DNA of 64,000 nt from Microbacterium maritypicum MF109. GTDB lineage: Bacteria; Actinomycetota; Actinomycetes; Actinomycetales; Microbacteriaceae. The translations under genes were made by a program, and so were the position numbers. Of this stretch, positions 18,283 to 27,863 are shown piece by piece (position 1 is the stretch's first letter; every line of letters starts with the position of its first letter). Under the pieces are notes generated by a model that saw only the letters and a program-made list of their open reading frames with translations, was not told the origin of the DNA and made no database searches. Location: the NCBI RefSeq assembly GCF_000455825.1, contig NZ_ATAO01000188.1, positions 94,002 through 158,001 of the forward strand, read 5' to 3'.

Positions 18283-19947
18283 TCAGTCGCCCACGGAGTC
18301 GAACACCCGCTCTCCCCCGACCCAGGTGCCGCGCACCTCGGTCAGACCGATCTCCTCCGCCGGATGCTCGAACGGATCCCGGTCGAGCAGGGCGAGGTCG
18401 GCCCGCATCCCCACCGCGATCGTCCCGGTGTCGTCGAGGTGGTTCACCCGCGCCGATCCCGCCGTGTAGGCGACGAGGGCCGTGGCGAGGTCGATCGCCT
18501 GCTCCGGGAGGAACGGTTCGTAGTCGCCCTCCCACTCGGTCGGCGCGGAACGGCGGTTGACGGCCACGTGGATCGCCGCCATCGGGTTCGGCGTGCTGAC
18601 CGACCAGTCGCTGCCCGCCGCGAGCGCGGCACCGGAACGCAACAGGTCGCCGAACGGGTACTGCCACGCGCTGCGCTGCGCTCCGAGGAACGGGATGGTG
18701 AGGTCGACCATCTGCGGCTCGAGCGTCGCCCACAGCATCTGCATGTTGGCGGTGACGTCGAGCGCCCGGAACCGCGGGATGTCGTCGGGGTGCACGACCT
18801 GGATGTGGGAGATGTGATGCCTGTTGCCGCGTGGCCCATTGCGCACGAGGGCGGCCTCGACCGCATCGAGGCACTCCCGCACGGCGCGGTCGCCGATCGC
18901 GTGGAAGTGCAGCGTGAAGCCCAGGGCATCGAGTCGGGTCGCGGCCTCTTTGAGCAGCTCCGGATCGACGAAGGAGATCCCCGAATCCTCGCGCGGGTGC
19001 CCGTGGCCGTCGCAGTACGGTTCCAGCATCGCGGCCGTGAAGTTCTCGGCGACGCCGTCCTGCATGATCTTCACGCTGCGCGCCCGGAAGCGCCCGACCG
19101 TGCTCTCGTCCCGACGGCGCACGATGTCATCGATCTGCTCCAGGCCCCGTGATCGATCCCACCACAGGGAGCCGACGACGCGACCGGTGAGCGCCCCGGA
19201 TGCGGCGGCGGTCCGATAGGCCGGGAGCGGATCGCCCGCATCGCCGTACTCGGTGCCGACGATCGCGTCCTGCCAGGCCGTCACCCCGTAGGAGTGCAGG
19301 TGGCGCTGCCCCTGCAGGAGCGCCTCCACGAGTCGCTCGGGCGCCTCGGTCGGCAGGAGCCGGTTGACCAGGCCCATCGCGCCCTCGTGCAGCGTGCCGC
19401 TGGGGGCACCGGTCTCATCGCGCTCGATCCGCCCGTCCGCGGGGTCGGCCGTCTCGCGGGTGATGCCGGCGAGCGCGAGCGCACGGGAGTTGACCCAGGC
19501 ACCGTGTCCGTCACGGTTCGGCAGGAACGCCGGGCGATCGGGCACGACGGAGTCGAGGTCTTCTGCCGTCGGTGTGCCTCCGGGGAACGCCGACATCTGC
19601 CATCCGCCCCCGAGGATCCACTCGTCGTCCGGGTGCGCGGCCGCATACCGGGCGATCCGGTCGAGGTACTCCTCGCGGGTGGCCAGAGCGGACAGATCGC
19701 AGCGGAGCATGTCCAACCCGCCCCACACCGGGTGCACGTGCGCGTCCTGGAATCCGGGCACCAGCAGTCCGCCGGCGAGGTCGATCACCTCGGTCTCCGG
19801 CCCGATCAGCGCCGCGACGTCGTGCCCCACCGCGCTGATGAACCCGTCCGTCACGGCGACCGCGTGCGCCGTGGTGCGCGCGGCATCGGCAAGGAACACC
19901 CGCCCTCCGCGCACGCCACCCGTGAAGACCAGATCTGCGTATCCCAC
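18283..19947 (-). CDS. YtcJ-like metal-dependent amidohydrolase
   Basis: A 554-residue amidohydrolase family 3 enzyme. The metal-binding and catalytic elements are in order: FQDAHVHPVWGG (about residue 68), VKIMQDGVAENF (about 300), FHAIGDRAVRE (about 353), HHISHIQVVHPDD (about 381) and AAGSDWSVSTPNPMA (about 447). It should hydrolyse a C-N bond in an amide or cyclic amide. GTG at 19947 follows the potC stop by 2 bp and has a GGGGG tract before it, so it is the last gene of the potABCD-type operon (order A-D-B-C-amidohydrolase). The substrate, maybe an acylated amine imported by the transporter, is inferred. Confidence 0.9.
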   Translation of the reverse strand: MGYADLVFTGGVRGGRVFLADAARTTAHAVAVTDGFISAVGHDVAALIGPETEVIDLAGGLLVPGFQDAHVHPVWGGLDMLRCDLSALATREEYLDRIARYAAAHPDDEWILGGGWQMSAFPGGTPTAEDLDSVVPDRPAFLPNRDGHGAWVNSRALALAGITRETADPADGRIERDETGAPSGTLHEGAMGLVNRLLPTEAPERLVEALLQGQRHLHSYGVTAWQDAIVGTEYGDAGDPLPAYRTAAASGALTGRVVGSLWWDRSRGLEQIDDIVRRRDESTVGRFRARSVKIMQDGVAENFTAAMLEPYCDGHGHPREDSGISFVDPELLKEAATRLDALGFTLHFHAIGDRAVRECLDAVEAALVRNGPRGNRHHISHIQVVHPDDIPRFRALDVTANMQMLWATLEPQMVDLTIPFLGAQRSAWQYPFGDLLRSGAALAAGSDWSVSTPNPMAAIHVAVNRRSAPTEWEGDYEPFLPEQAIDLATALVAYTAGSARVNHLDDTGTIAVGMRADLALLDRDPFEHPAEEIGLTEVRGTWVGGERVFDSVGD

Positions 19948-19949
19948 GC

Positions 19950-20825
19950 TCAACCCCCTGCCATCGTGCGGGCGATCTCGGTCGCCGAGTCCCCCGCCCT
20001 CTTCAGAACCACGGCCACCAGCGCGAGCGCCAACAGCGTGAGTACGAGCATGATCGTCGACACCGCGGCGATCTCCGGACGCAAGCCGCTGCGCAGCGCG
20101 CTGAGCACGTAGACGGGCCACGGCGTCGTTCCCGACACCTGCACGAACGCCGACACGACCGTGTTGTCGAGGCTCAGCGTGAACGAGAGCAGGAACCCGG
20201 CGAGCACGGCCGGCATCGCGAGCGGCAGCGTGATCTTGAGGAACGTGCGCACGGGCGGCGCGTAGAGGTCGGCCGATGCCTCCTCCAGGCGGGCGTCGAG
20301 CCCGACCAGCCGCGCCCGCACGATGTACGACACGATGGCGATCGAGAACAGCGACTGCCCCACCACGAGTCTCATCGTGCCGTCGTTGAAGATGCCTATC
20401 CCGGCATCCTGCCCGAGGAACACCAGCCACGGCAGCAGCGCGACCGCGTCGACGATCTCGGGCGTGACCGACACGAGCAGCAGAAGCCCGAGGAACCACC
20501 ACACCCACCTGCCGGGATTGCGTGCCATCGCGATGCCCGCCAGCGTGCCCAGCGCGGTGGCGAGCAGAGCCGCGAGCAGACCGGTGCGCACCGACACGAG
20601 CACGGCATCGCGGATCGCGGGCTTGTTCACGATCGCGAGGAACGAGTCGAAGCCGAAGTGGTCCCAGGACACCAGCAGGCGCCCGACGTTGAACGAGTAC
20701 GCGATGATCACGAGAATCGGCAGGAACAGGAACAGGAACACCAGCGCCGCCCAGATCGGCAGCACGAAGCGTCCTGCGCCGCGGCGCACGCGCGGTGCCG
20801 TCATGGCGGTCTTCGTATCGGTCAT
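19950..20825 (-). CDS. potC: Polyamine-type ABC transporter permease (PotC-like)
   Basis: A 291-residue inner-membrane permease with about six hydrophobic segments and the binding-protein-dependent transport (EAA-type) loop, seen as LEEASADLYAPPVRTFLKIT near residue 190. The ATG at 20825 overlaps the potB stop as ATGA. With potA, potB and potD it should import spermidine, putrescine or a related cation. Assignment to polyamines is by family and by the puu genes nearby. Confidence 0.93.
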   Translation of the reverse strand: MTDTKTAMTAPRVRRGAGRFVLPIWAALVFLFLFLPILVIIAYSFNVGRLLVSWDHFGFDSFLAIVNKPAIRDAVLVSVRTGLLAALLATALGTLAGIAMARNPGRWVWWFLGLLLLVSVTPEIVDAVALLPWLVFLGQDAGIGIFNDGTMRLVVGQSLFSIAIVSYIVRARLVGLDARLEEASADLYAPPVRTFLKITLPLAMPAVLAGFLLSFTLSLDNTVVSAFVQVSGTTPWPVYVLSALRSGLRPEIAAVSTIMLVLTLLALALVAVVLKRAGDSATEIARTMAGG

Positions 20826-21706
20826 GATCCCTCCCCCAGGACGAGTCGGTTGCGTTGTCTGAGCGGCAGGGTCAGGAGCCAGAGGAGTCCGGCCGCGACC
20901 GCGATCGAGAGCATGATGACGATGATCAGCAGCACGGCCATCGCCGAGCCCAATGCCCAGTTCTGCGCGGTCTGGAACTGGCTCGCCACCACCTGCCCGA
21001 TCATGTTGCCCTTCGCTCCGCCCAGCACGGTGGCGGTGATGTAGTCGCCCATCAGCGGGATGTACACCAGGAGCACGCCGGCGATGATGCCGGGTCGGGC
21101 CAGCGGCACCGTCACCCGCAGGAAGGTCGTGATGCTGTTCGCGCCCAGGTCCTTGCTCGCCTCGCGCAGCGGTCCCGACACCCGGTCGAAGGCGACGAAC
21201 AGCGGCAGGATCATCAGCGGCAGGTAGTTGTAGACGACGCCGAGGAGCACGGCGCCGCGCGAGTACAGCAGGTCGAGCGGACCGGGGATGACCCCGATCC
21301 CCTGCAGCAGCTGCGAGAGCCAGCCCTCGGGCGCGAGGATCACCTGCCAGCCGATGGTACGCACCAGGAAGTTGGTCCAGAACGGCACCATCACCAGCGC
21401 GAGAAGCAACCCCCGCTTCGAGGGCGGTGCCTTCACCGCGATCCAGTACGCGACCGGCCCGCCGATCACGAGGCACAGGGCCGTGCCCAGGATGCCGATC
21501 CACAGCGTGTTCAGGAACGTGCTGAAGAAGGTCGGCGAGAGCGCCTCGAGGTAGCGGTCGAACGAGAGGTGGTCGAGCGCATGCGTGGCGAAGATGCTCG
21601 GCTTGTATCCGAAGCTGAACACGATCACCATGAAGATCGGGGCGACGAAGAAGACGAGCAACCACACCCAGGCCGGGATGGCGAGACCGAACTTGAGCTT
21701 AGGCAC
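20822..21706 (-). CDS. potB: Polyamine-type ABC transporter permease (PotB-like)
   Basis: A 294-residue permease. After a short cytoplasmic head there are about six membrane segments, with the cytoplasmic coupling loop LREASKDLGANSITTFLRVT near residue 178 that contacts the ATPase, and VMVPFWTNFLVRTIGWQ near 103 typical of PotB proteins. The GTG start at 21706 overlaps the end of potD by 8 nt and the stop overlaps potC by 4 nt, so the three are translationally coupled. Confidence 0.94.
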   Translation of the reverse strand: MPKLKFGLAIPAWVWLLVFFVAPIFMVIVFSFGYKPSIFATHALDHLSFDRYLEALSPTFFSTFLNTLWIGILGTALCLVIGGPVAYWIAVKAPPSKRGLLLALVMVPFWTNFLVRTIGWQVILAPEGWLSQLLQGIGVIPGPLDLLYSRGAVLLGVVYNYLPLMILPLFVAFDRVSGPLREASKDLGANSITTFLRVTVPLARPGIIAGVLLVYIPLMGDYITATVLGGAKGNMIGQVVASQFQTAQNWALGSAMAVLLIIVIMLSIAVAAGLLWLLTLPLRQRNRLVLGEGS

Positions 21707-22877
21707 CAGCAGCCGCCTTCATCGAGTTCCAGATCGAGACGACGCGGTCCTGTGCGTCCGTCAGCTTGCCCTCGTGCATCGTGGCCACCTGCTCCTCGTC
21801 GAAGAACACCATGTCGAGCCGTTCCAGCCCCGCGGCCTCCGCCTCCTCCCGGATCCCCGAGATGCCGGTGTCGTAGCCGATGTAGTCGACCTGTGCGAGC
21901 TGCACGTCGGGCTGCAGCACGAAGTCGATGAACGCGTGCGCCGCCTCGGGGTGCGGGGCACCGGCGGCGATCGCCCAGTTGTCCATCCACAGCTCGGTCG
22001 CGGGGCTCCCCAGCACCCACTGCCACCGATCGGGGTCGTCGGACTCGAAGATGCCGAGCCTCGCGTCGCCGTTGTAGGACTGCAGCAGCGCGTGCGAGGC
22101 CTGCGGGATCGACGAACCTCCCGGGTACGAGTCGAACGCCGAGATGTGCGGCGCGAGGTCCTTCACCAGGAACTTCTCGACGGCGTCGAGGTCGTCCGGG
22201 TCCGTGGTGGTCCAGTCGATACCGTTCGCCCAGAAGTAGATGCCGAGCAGCGGCGCCGGATCGTCGAGCACCGAGGTCGAACCGGAGGCCTCGTTCTGTG
22301 CGGCGTCGATGAAGTCGTTCCAGGTCGTGAGCTCTCGGGAGATCACCCTCTTGTCGTACACGAAACCGGTCGTCCCCCATGCCTTACACACGGAGTACTC
22401 GTTGCCCGGATCCCACGAGCGCCCGCGGAACTCCGGCGCCACGTGCTTCATGTTCGGCAACAGGTCGAGGTTGAACTTCTGCAGGAGGCCGTTCTCGGCC
22501 ATCGGTCCGACGAAGACGCCGGTCGGCACCACGATGTCGTAGCCCGAGGTGCCCCGCGCCGCGACGAGCTTGGCGATCAGCTCTTCGTTCGAGTTGAAGG
22601 CGTCGAGCACGATGCGCGGGCCGCTCTCGGCTGTGAACTGCTCGAGCACTTCCGGCGCGTCGTAGTCGCCCCAGCTGTAGATCGAGAGCTTGTCCTCGAG
22701 CGGTCCCCCCTTGGCGTGCACGGCCGCGGCGTTCTGGCCCGGTGCGCACGCGCTGAGCACGACCGCGCCGCCCGCCATGATGGCGGTGGCGAGAAAGCCG
22801 CGCCTGGTCAGCTCGGTGCGGATCACCCGCGCGGCGCTCCGGTGCGCGAGCACCCGCACCGGAGGCGTACCGGTCAC
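21699..22877 (-). CDS. potD: Polyamine-type substrate-binding lipoprotein (PotD-like)
   Basis: A 392-residue extracellular solute-binding protein. GTG at 22877 overlaps the potA stop (GTGA). The signal has a twin-arginine TRRGFLATA and a lipobox LSAC, so it is likely exported by Tat and lipid-anchored. Mature-domain signatures are LSIYSWGDYDAPEVLEQF, YDIVVPTGVFV and AHAFIDFVLQPDVQ, all typical of the spermidine/putrescine-binding family. It is the second gene of the operon. Confidence 0.93.
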   Translation of the reverse strand: MTGTPPVRVLAHRSAARVIRTELTRRGFLATAIMAGGAVVLSACAPGQNAAAVHAKGGPLEDKLSIYSWGDYDAPEVLEQFTAESGPRIVLDAFNSNEELIAKLVAARGTSGYDIVVPTGVFVGPMAENGLLQKFNLDLLPNMKHVAPEFRGRSWDPGNEYSVCKAWGTTGFVYDKRVISRELTTWNDFIDAAQNEASGSTSVLDDPAPLLGIYFWANGIDWTTTDPDDLDAVEKFLVKDLAPHISAFDSYPGGSSIPQASHALLQSYNGDARLGIFESDDPDRWQWVLGSPATELWMDNWAIAAGAPHPEAAHAFIDFVLQPDVQLAQVDYIGYDTGISGIREEAEAAGLERLDMVFFDEEQVATMHEGKLTDAQDRVVSIWNSMKAAAGA

Positions 22878-24034
22878 CGGCCGCCGTCCTTGGGCAGGGT
22901 GATCACGTGCGTCGCCGTCGTGGGGATGCCGTCCGCGGCGAACAGCCGTGCATCCGCGGGATTCCAGACGCAACGGACCTCGTCGTCGACTCCGACCTCC
23001 GGCGCGGTGGGCGCCGGCATGCGCGAGAGGAACGTGGCATCCTCGCCGATGCGCACCGCGACCTGCAGTGTCTCGCCGAGATGCGAGACCCCGAGCACAC
23101 GACCGCGGACCCCTGCACCCTCGCCCTGTTCCAGGCGGACGTACTCGGGCCGGATCGCAGCGACCGCCGGCTGACCGGCGGCGACCCGCTCGCCACCCCA
23201 GCGACCGGCGATCACGCCGATCGCCGTGTCGACGGCCTCACCGTCGGCACGCACCGTGCCATGCACGAAGTTCTGCTGCCCGATGAACGAGGCGACGTAG
23301 GCCGACGCGGGCTCCGCATAGATGGCCGCGGGCGCATCGAGCTGCTCGATCCGTCCCGCGCGCATCACCGCGATCCGATCGCTCATCGACAGCGCCTCGG
23401 CCTGATCGTGCGTGACGAACACGAAAGTCGTACCGAGGCGGGCCTGCAGAAGCTTGAGCTCGAGCTGCATCTCCTCGCGCAGCTGACGGTCCAGCGCCGC
23501 GAGCGGCTCATCCAGCAGGAGCACGCTCGGCCGGTTGATGAGCGCCCGCGACAGCGCGATCCGCTGCTGCTGGCCGCCGGAGAGCTGCGTCGGCTTGCGA
23601 TCGGCGAACGCCCGCAGCTGCACCATGTCGAGCGCTTCACTCACCCGCTCCCGCTGCTCGGCTTTGGGAACGCGCCGTTGCTGCAGACCGTAGGCGACGT
23701 TCTCGGCGACCGTGAGGTGCGGGAACAGGGCGTAGGCCTGGAAGACGGTGTTGACCTCGCGCCGATAGGGCGGCAGGTTCAGGACACTGCGGCCGGAGAT
23801 GAGGATGTCCCCGGCATCCGGATACTCGAAGCCCGCGATCATACGCAGCGTGGTCGTCTTCCCACAGCCCGACGGACCGAGGAGCGAGAGGAACTCGCCC
23901 GGTTGCACGTCGAGACTCAGGTCGTCGACCGCGATGGCCGTGCCGTACCGCTTGGTCACGCCATCGATGCGGACCGCACCGGTGACGGTGGGTGCGTCGA
24001 GTGTCGCCGTCGACGTTCGGGTGGTGTCGGGCAT
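22874..24034 (-). CDS. potA: Polyamine-type ABC transporter ATPase (PotA-like)
   Basis: A 386-residue ATPase. Walker A is GPSGCGKTT near residue 53, the Q-loop region follows, the signature is LSGGQQQRIALSRAL near 152 and Walker B is VLLLDEPLAALD. The last ~110 residues form the regulatory TOBE domain. It is the first gene of potA-D-B-C-amidohydrolase and lies behind a promoter region with a strong inverted repeat. Confidence 0.95.
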   Translation of the reverse strand: MPDTTRTSTATLDAPTVTGAVRIDGVTKRYGTAIAVDDLSLDVQPGEFLSLLGPSGCGKTTTLRMIAGFEYPDAGDILISGRSVLNLPPYRREVNTVFQAYALFPHLTVAENVAYGLQQRRVPKAEQRERVSEALDMVQLRAFADRKPTQLSGGQQQRIALSRALINRPSVLLLDEPLAALDRQLREEMQLELKLLQARLGTTFVFVTHDQAEALSMSDRIAVMRAGRIEQLDAPAAIYAEPASAYVASFIGQQNFVHGTVRADGEAVDTAIGVIAGRWGGERVAAGQPAVAAIRPEYVRLEQGEGAGVRGRVLGVSHLGETLQVAVRIGEDATFLSRMPAPTAPEVGVDDEVRCVWNPADARLFAADGIPTTATHVITLPKDGGR

Positions 24035-24085
24035 GGAGCCTCCCCATTGAGATTCGCTTGCCGCGAGTCTGGCACAGGAAAGTCG

Positions 24086-24143
24086 CCAGGTATAGCGAAA
24101 TCGGAAGTCTCTTGATCAATTCGCAACGATATCCGTTGCGAAT
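24086..24143 (-). promoter_or_regulatory. potA promoter region with a 10-bp inverted repeat
   Basis: ATTCGCAACG (24119-24128) and CGTTGCGAAT (24134-24143) are perfect reverse complements around a 5-nt spacer. On the minus strand TTGATC follows at once and could be the -35, with TATACC 19 nt on as the -10, so the repeat sits where an operator or activator site would be. It could instead terminate the FadR gene, which ends 28 bp away. Extra TTCGC half-sites lie at about 24052 and 24095. Confidence 0.5.
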
Positions 24144-24171
24144 CGTCGAAGTCGCGACCGATTAGCGCTGA

Positions 24172-24900
24172 TCAGATGAGGAACCCGCGCAGCAACGCCT
24201 CGGATCCGGCGAGGTGATCGCGCATCGCGGCCTCGGCCGCATCCGGGCGTCCGGCGAGGATCGCCGAGACGATGCCCTCGTGCTGCGCGCCCGAGTGCTG
24301 GATATTGCGCGGCATCAGCGGGAACGTGTCGAGCCAGGCGTTCACATCCGCCCTGTTCTCGGCGACCAGCGCGACGAGCGAGGGGATGCCCGCGGCCTCG
24401 GCGATCGCCAGGTGCAGCAAAGTGTCCAGGCGCCGGTATTCATCCGGCCCGGCCGGCAGAGCCGCCTCGTGCCGCGCCCAGAGGTCGGCGCGCGTCGCGG
24501 CGTCGAGCGATCGGCTCGCCGCGGCACGCACGGCACCGGTCTCGAGCACCAGGCGCAGCCCGAGCACATCGTCGATCTCCTCCGCGGTCACGGTGCCCGA
24601 CACGGTCGGGTGCGGCAGCGGATCGGCGACGAACGTCCCTCCGTACCGGCCGCGCCGCGGGAGCAGGTAGCCGGTGTCCGCGAGTTCGCGGATCGCCTCG
24701 CGCACGGTGTCGCGACTGACCCCGAACGATGCCGCGAGCTCGCGCTCGGGCGGCAGGGATTCCCCCGGAGCGACGACGCCGAGACGGATCGTCTGCACGA
24801 GCCGGGCGACCGTGTCCTCCAGGGCGTTGCCGCGCCGCAACGGCCGGTAGACCGCTCTGCGCACCTCGACGAGGTCGCCGTCGTGGGGGTGCTCGCTCAT
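24172..24900 (-). CDS. FadR-type GntR-family transcriptional regulator
   Basis: A 242-residue regulator. The winged helix-turn-helix at residues 30-95 includes GESLPPERELAASFGVSRDT, and the all-helical FCD effector domain follows, with metal or ligand-binding residues in the DTLLHLAIAEAAG and HEGIVSAILAG stretches. It lies between the transporter and the puu genes, all on the same strand, and probably senses an intermediate of amine breakdown. An inverted repeat 3' of it and another before puuA are candidate sites. Confidence 0.94.
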   Translation of the reverse strand: MSEHPHDGDLVEVRRAVYRPLRRGNALEDTVARLVQTIRLGVVAPGESLPPERELAASFGVSRDTVREAIRELADTGYLLPRRGRYGGTFVADPLPHPTVSGTVTAEEIDDVLGLRLVLETGAVRAAASRSLDAATRADLWARHEAALPAGPDEYRRLDTLLHLAIAEAAGIPSLVALVAENRADVNAWLDTFPLMPRNIQHSGAQHEGIVSAILAGRPDAAEAAMRDHLAGSEALLRGFLI

Positions 24901-24933
24901 GCCTTCACCCTGTCACAGCGAGGTGAGGGTCGC

Positions 24934-25713
24934 TCACAGCGGGGTGACGTAGGCGTTCGTGATCCCGCCGTCGACGACGAAGGCGCTCGCCGTGATGAAC
25001 GACGAGTCGTCCGAGGCGAGGAAGGCGACCGCCGCTGCGAGTTCCGTCGGCTCGGCGAAGCGTCCCATCGGCACATGCACGAGGCGCCGCTGCGCCCGCT
25101 CCGGATCCTTCGCGAACAGCTCCTGCAGCAGCGGGGTGTTCACCGGTCCGGGGCACAGCGCGTTCACCCGCACTCCCTGGCGCGCGAACTGCACCCCCAG
25201 CTCGCGGGACATCGCCAGCACGCCGCCCTTCGACGCGGTGTAGCTGATCTGCGAGGTCGCGGAACCGAGCAGCGCGACGAAGGAGGCGGTGTTGATGATC
25301 GACCCGCGTCCCGCCGGCACCATGTGACGCAGCGCGGCGCGGCTGCACAGGTACACGCTCTTGAGGTTCACGTCCTGCACCCGATCCCACGCCGGGAGCT
25401 CGGTCGTCTCGATCGAATCGTCGTCCGCCGGTGAGATGCCCGCGTTGTTGAAGGCGATGTCGATACGTCCGAACTCCTCGGCGACGCCGTCGAACAGCGC
25501 ATTTACCAGGTCTTCGTCGGCGACGTCGACCCGGCGGAACACCCCACCCACCTCGGCAGCCGCCGTCTCGCCCGTGGCCGGATCGACGTCGGCGATCACG
25601 ACGAACGCACCCTCCGCTGCGAAGCGCTGCGCGGTGGCGAACCCGATTCCGCTCGCGCCACCGGTGATGATGGCGACGCGGTCCTTCAGTCGCTGGGTCA
25701 GATCGATGCTCAT
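24934..25713 (-). CDS. Short-chain dehydrogenase/reductase
   Basis: A 259-residue classical SDR. NAD(P) binding is by TGGASGIGFATAQRF near residue 18, with Asp in VVIADVD favouring NAD. NNAGIS near 90, the catalytic Ser region NTASFVALLGS and YTASK near 157 complete the active site. It is FabG-like, but FabG-like names are unreliable; here it probably oxidises or reduces an alcohol/carbonyl intermediate of the surrounding catabolic genes. It lies 39 bp after the aldehyde dehydrogenase in the same direction. Confidence 0.92.
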   Translation of the reverse strand: MSIDLTQRLKDRVAIITGGASGIGFATAQRFAAEGAFVVIADVDPATGETAAAEVGGVFRRVDVADEDLVNALFDGVAEEFGRIDIAFNNAGISPADDDSIETTELPAWDRVQDVNLKSVYLCSRAALRHMVPAGRGSIINTASFVALLGSATSQISYTASKGGVLAMSRELGVQFARQGVRVNALCPGPVNTPLLQELFAKDPERAQRRLVHVPMGRFAEPTELAAAVAFLASDDSSFITASAFVVDGGITNAYVTPL

Positions 25714-25752
25714 GTGGGTTCTCCGTTCCGGATGGGGTGGGTTGCGCGACGA

Positions 25753-27114
25753 TCAGGATTCATCGGTCGCGAAGAAGACGTTCTTGGTCTCGGTGAAGTG
25801 CTCCGCGGCGTCCGGCCCGAGCTCGCGCCCCAGCCCCGACGCCTTCATGCCGCCGAAGGGCGTGGAGTACCGCACCGAGGAGTGAGAGTTCACCGACAGC
25901 ACGCCGCTGCGCACACCACGCGCGACACGCACCCCGCGCCCGAGGCTCTCGGTCCACACCGAGCCGGCGAGACCATAGGCCGTGTCGTTCGCCAGGCGGA
26001 TCGCGTCGGCCTCGTCTTCGAAGGGCATCACCGCGAGGACGGGACCGAACACCTCCTGCTGGGCGATGCGGTCGGCGGGAGCCGCGAGCACGACGGCCGG
26101 CGCGAACCAGAAGCCGTCTCCCTCGGGCGCGCTCCCGCGGAACGCGATGTCGGCGCCGTCGAGGAACGAGGCGACGGTGTCGCGGTGCCCCGCCGAGATG
26201 AGCGGCCCCATGTCGGTGTCCTCACGCGCGGGGTCGCCCACGCGCCACGCGGTCACGGCCGGTTCGAGCAGCTCGAGGAAGCGGTCGTACACCGAGCGCT
26301 GCACCAGGAGCCGACTGCGTGCGCAGCAGTCCTGGCCGGCGTTGTCGAACACCGAGCCCGGGACTCCCGCCGCCGCGCGTTCGAGGTCGGCATCGGCGAA
26401 GACGATGTTCGCGCTCTTGCCGCCGAGCTCGAGCGTCACGGGCTTGAGCGCCCTGGCGCATCCGGCGGCGACCTCGATCCCGACCTCGGTCGAGCCCGTG
26501 AAGACCACCTTGCGCACATCCGGATGCTCGACCAGGCGCTGACCGACGACCGAGCCCGAGCCCGTGACGACCTGGAACAGCCCCTCGGGGAGCCCCGCCT
26601 CGAGCGCGAGCTCGCCCAGGCGGATCGCGGTGAGCGGTGTGAGCTCGGCCGGCTTCAGCACCACGGCATTGCCCGCGGCGAGCGCCGGCGCGAACGCCCA
26701 GGACGCGATCGTCATGGGGAAGTTCCACGGCACGATGACGCCGATCACGCCGTAGGGGTCGTGGAAGGTGACGTCGAGACCGCCGGCCACCGGGATCTGA
26801 CGCCCGGACAGCCGCTCCGGGTCGGCGGAGTAGTAGTTGAGCACCTGGGCCACGTGGCCGGCTTCCCACCGGGCCGAGCCGATCGGATGCCCCGAGTTGA
26901 GCACCTCCAGCTGTGCCAGCTCCTCGACCGCGCCCTCGACCGCACGGGCGAACGACCGGAGGACATCGGCTCGCGCGACCGGGGCGAGCGCCGCCCATCG
27001 GCGCTGAGCAGCGACGGCGCGGGCGATCGCGGCATCGGTCTCGGCGGCATCGGCACGGGCGACGTCGCGGATCGCTTTCCCGGTCGACGGGTTGATGACT
27101 GTGAACGCGCTCAT
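25753..27114 (-). CDS. puuC: Aldehyde dehydrogenase (gamma-glutamyl-aminobutyraldehyde type)
   Basis: A 453-residue NAD(P)-dependent aldehyde dehydrogenase. VPWNFPMTIASWAF near residue 128, FTGSTEVG, LELGGKSANIVFADADL with the general-base Glu near 227, and the catalytic Cys in NAGQDCCARSR near 260 are visible. ATG at 27114 overlaps the puuD stop by 4 nt. Between puuD and an SDR, it most likely oxidises gamma-glutamyl-gamma-aminobutyraldehyde. It is slightly shorter at its N-terminus than many relatives. Confidence 0.9.
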   Translation of the reverse strand: MSAFTVINPSTGKAIRDVARADAAETDAAIARAVAAQRRWAALAPVARADVLRSFARAVEGAVEELAQLEVLNSGHPIGSARWEAGHVAQVLNYYSADPERLSGRQIPVAGGLDVTFHDPYGVIGVIVPWNFPMTIASWAFAPALAAGNAVVLKPAELTPLTAIRLGELALEAGLPEGLFQVVTGSGSVVGQRLVEHPDVRKVVFTGSTEVGIEVAAGCARALKPVTLELGGKSANIVFADADLERAAAGVPGSVFDNAGQDCCARSRLLVQRSVYDRFLELLEPAVTAWRVGDPAREDTDMGPLISAGHRDTVASFLDGADIAFRGSAPEGDGFWFAPAVVLAAPADRIAQQEVFGPVLAVMPFEDEADAIRLANDTAYGLAGSVWTESLGRGVRVARGVRSGVLSVNSHSSVRYSTPFGGMKASGLGRELGPDAAEHFTETKNVFFATDES

Positions 27115-27863
27115 CGGGCGCCCTCCTTCCGCCGCGCGGCGAGCGCACGAGCCTGTGAGACGAGATCGGCGAAGAGGCGCCGGTCGTCGGCGTTCTCCTC
27201 CGGATGCCATTGGATGCCGACGATGTGGCCGGCCGAGGTGTCGACGAACGCCTGCACGAGTCCGTCGTCGGAGTGCGCAGCCGCGACCAGCCCTTCCCCG
27301 AGGCGATCGATGCCCTGGTGGTGGTAGCTGTGCACGCGCACGTCGCCCGCACCGAGCACCTCGGCGAGCGCGGTGTTGTCCGAGACCTCGATGTCGTTCT
27401 CGGCGAAGATGCCGCCGCCGAGGCGGTACCGCTCGGTGCCGAGCGATTCGGGTAGATGCTGCTGGAGTGTGCCTCCCCGTGCCACGTTGACGAGCTGCAG
27501 CCCTCGGCAGATCGCGAGCACCGGGATGCGTCGTCGCTCGGCCGCACGGAACAGCGCCAGCTCCCACGCGTCGCGGTCCACGCGTGCGGGATCGGTGAGC
27601 GGATGCCGCTCCTCGCCGTAGAGCTCGGGGGCGACATCCGCACCTCCGGAGAGGATCAGGCCGTCCATGCCGGCGATGGCGGCCTCCGCCGACGCCGGGT
27701 CCTGCGGCGGCAGCAGCAGCGCAATGCCGCCGGCATCCGTCACCCCGGTCAGATACTGCTCGGGCAGGAACGCCGCCCGCACATCCCACACCCCCTGCTG
27801 CGCCCGCTCGAGATAGGTCGTGACACCGATCAGCGGGGCCAGGTCAGAGCCGCTCGAAACCAC
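27111..27863 (-). CDS. puuD: Gamma-glutamyl-gamma-aminobutyrate hydrolase
   Basis: A 250-residue class I glutamine-amidotransferase-like hydrolase that releases GABA from gamma-glutamyl-GABA. GLILSGGADVAPELYGE near residue 68, the nucleophile in AICRGLQLVNVARGG near 119 and GIQWHPEENADD with His and Glu near 220 form the catalytic triad. The GTG start at 27863 lies 20 nt inside the end of puuA, so the two are coupled. Confidence 0.95.
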   Translation of the reverse strand: MVSSGSDLAPLIGVTTYLERAQQGVWDVRAAFLPEQYLTGVTDAGGIALLLPPQDPASAEAAIAGMDGLILSGGADVAPELYGEERHPLTDPARVDRDAWELALFRAAERRRIPVLAICRGLQLVNVARGGTLQQHLPESLGTERYRLGGGIFAENDIEVSDNTALAEVLGAGDVRVHSYHHQGIDRLGEGLVAAAHSDDGLVQAFVDTSAGHIVGIQWHPEENADDRRLFADLVSQARALAARRKEGAR